Of a stretch of DNA of 64,000 bases, positions 62,879 to 64,000 are shown piece after piece (positions within the stretch are counted from its first letter, which is position 1; every line of letters starts with the position of its first letter). Below the pieces are notes generated by a model. It was not told where the DNA came from, did not search any database, and saw only the letters and a program-made list of their open reading frames with translations. The position numbers and the translations under genes were made by a program. Source of the stretch: Microbacterium sp. MYb54 (GTDB lineage: Bacteria > Actinomycetota > Actinomycetes > Actinomycetales > Microbacteriaceae); NCBI RefSeq assembly GCF_002979515.1, contig NZ_PCPA01000001.1, forward strand, positions 434,001-498,000, in the 5' to 3' direction.

Positions 62879-64000
62879 TCAGGCGTCTGCGAGCGCGTAG
62901 CCCTCCTCGCCGTGCACGACCGAGTCGACACCGGCGATCTCGTCCTCGTTCGTGATGCGGAAGCCGATCGTCTTCTCGATCGCGAAGCCGATGATGAAGG
63001 CGACCACGAAGGAGTAGATCAGAACACCGAATGCGGCGATCACCTGCACCGCGAGCTGGCGAGCGTCGCCTCCGACGAACAGTCCGGTGCCGGTGGCGAA
63101 GAGGCCGAGGTACAGCGTTCCGATGAGGCCACCGACGAGGTGGATGCCGACCACGTCGAGCGAGTCGTCGAACCCGAGGCGGAACTTCAGCTCGACGGCG
63201 AGGGCGCAGACGACACCGGCGAGGGCACCGAGCAGCAGCGACCAACCGGGTGTGAGGTTGGCGCACGCCGGGGTGATGGCGACGAGACCGGCAACAGCAC
63301 CGGAAGCGGCACCGACCGAGGTGGGCTTGCCGTCCTTGATCTTCTCGATCAGGATCCAGCCGAGGATGGCCGCAGCTGTCGCACCGAGCGTGTTCAGACC
63401 GATGAGGCCGACACCGCCCATGTCCTCGGACAGCCACTCCGCACCGGCGTTGAAGCCGAACCACCCGAACCACAGCAATGCCGCGCCGAGCAGGGTCAGC
63501 GGCACGTTGTGCGGCTTGAGGATGCCCTTCTGGAATCCGATGCGCTTGCCGAGGACCAGAGCGAGGGCGAGTGCGGCAGCACCCGCGTTGATGTGCACCG
63601 CGGTACCACCGGCGTAGTCGATGACGCCGATACCGCTGTCCTCACCGAAGAGCGTGGTGCCGAGATTCATGATCCAGCCACCACCCCAGACCCAGGCGGC
63701 GACCGGGAAGTAGCCGACGGTGGCGAAGATGCCCGCGAAGATCAGCCAGCTGCCGAACTTGGCGCGGTCGGCGATCGCCCCGGAGATCAGCGCGACGGTG
63801 ATGATCGCGAAGGTGGCGCCGTAGGCGACACCCAGGAGCGCCACGTTCGACCCTTCACCCTCGGCGAGGCTCGAGAGGCCGAAGTCGGCGAACGGGTTGC
63901 CTGCGAAGGCGGTCGGGCTGTCGACGGCGCTCATCGAGAAGCCGAAGAGAATCCACAGCACGGCGACGAGTCCGATGGAGCCGAAGCTCATCATCATCAT
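62879..64000 (-). CDS. amt: Ammonium transporter (5' end cut by window edge)
   Basis: Imports ammonium across the membrane. The visible 373 residues cover most of the trimeric Amt fold. They include the GYFPVAAWVWGGGWI region, VHINAGAAALA with one pore His, FGWFGFNAG, and the late DVVGIHLVGGLIGTL with the second pore His. The N-terminal signal or first helix lies beyond 64000; the frame is open through the edge, so the run of Met at the edge is internal. Amt genes are often cotranscribed with glnB/glnK; none follows here. It fits the nitrogen theme of the nir island. Confidence 0.95.
   Translation of the reverse strand: MMMMSFGSIGLVAVLWILFGFSMSAVDSPTAFAGNPFADFGLSSLAEGEGSNVALLGVAYGATFAIITVALISGAIADRAKFGSWLIFAGIFATVGYFPVAAWVWGGGWIMNLGTTLFGEDSGIGVIDYAGGTAVHINAGAAALALALVLGKRIGFQKGILKPHNVPLTLLGAALLWFGWFGFNAGAEWLSEDMGGVGLIGLNTLGATAAAILGWILIEKIKDGKPTSVGAASGAVAGLVAITPACANLTPGWSLLLGALAGVVCALAVELKFRLGFDDSLDVVGIHLVGGLIGTLYLGLFATGTGLFVGGDARQLAVQVIAAFGVLIYSFVVAFIIGFAIEKTIGFRITNEDEIAGVDSVVHGEEGYALADA

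Noticed and set aside
1..64000. CRISPR arrays, insertion sequences, prophage or integrase genes
   Set aside because: No regularly spaced repeats, transposase motifs, integrase motifs or phage structural genes were found. The tRNA cluster has no adjacent integrase.

Overview
The window is GC-rich, densely packed actinobacterial chromosome, most likely from a Microbacteriaceae member such as Microbacterium. This rests on gene content, many GTG starts, short GTGA/ATGA overlaps and protein sequences. The order thrS-HIT...pdxS-pdxT-yebC-ruvCAB-yajC-secDF-rel...rarA...alaS-ruvX-mltG-aroE-aroC-aroK-aroB-aroQ-efp-nusB matches, as I recall it, the conserved core order of mycobacteria and relatives. 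No phage, IS element, CRISPR array or rRNA was seen. No gene-free stretch exceeds 300 bp.

Left part (1-21140), almost all minus strand. A pyrimidine operon pyrR-pyrB-pyrC runs off the left edge and has a recognisable PyrR-binding hairpin over the pyrR ribosome-binding site. Upstream lie a metallo-beta-lactamase/Rieske fusion protein and a SNF2-family ATPase. Then follow nusB, efp and a shikimate-pathway cluster (aroQ, aroB, aroK, aroC, aroE), and mltG, ruvX and alaS. Next come rpsD, rarA, a secreted CAP-domain protein with ChW repeats, and a small membrane protein.

Nitrite assimilation island (21156-29630). A FAD oxidoreductase that duplicates the N-terminal half of NirB sits opposite the nitrite channel gene nirC. 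An operon nirB-nirD-cysG-like-hemD/regulator-sirohydrochlorin chelatase supplies the enzyme and its siroheme cofactor. Both upstream regions carry 11-bp-phased GlnR-type boxes, so nitrogen control is the natural reading. No nitrate reductase is present here. The ammonium transporter gene at the right edge fits the same theme.

Middle (29844-49061). A DUF349 protein and an AbiEi-like protein converge on the stringent-response gene rel. They are followed by secF, secD, yajC, ruvB, ruvA, ruvC and yebC. Two plus-strand genes (an esterase and an APH-like kinase) sit between yebC and the vitamin B6 genes pdxT-pdxS. These are divergent from their MocR-type regulator pdxR and from the salvage kinase pdxY. 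Then come a lipoprotein, a HIT protein and thrS.

Right part (49161-64000), more accessory. It holds a NarL-type two-component system divergent from an alpha/beta hydrolase, a DoxX-like protein, an adhesin-like lipoprotein and a photolyase. A copper/DyP-peroxidase cluster follows (membrane protein, CopC, PCuAC, Tat-exported DyP). Then come four tRNA genes (Val-GAC, Cys, Gly, Val-CAC), a PQQ-type sugar dehydrogenase lipoprotein, a mini GIY-YIG protein, an SPW-repeat protein, a DUF1611 protein, a PemK/MazF-like protein and a truncated amt gene.
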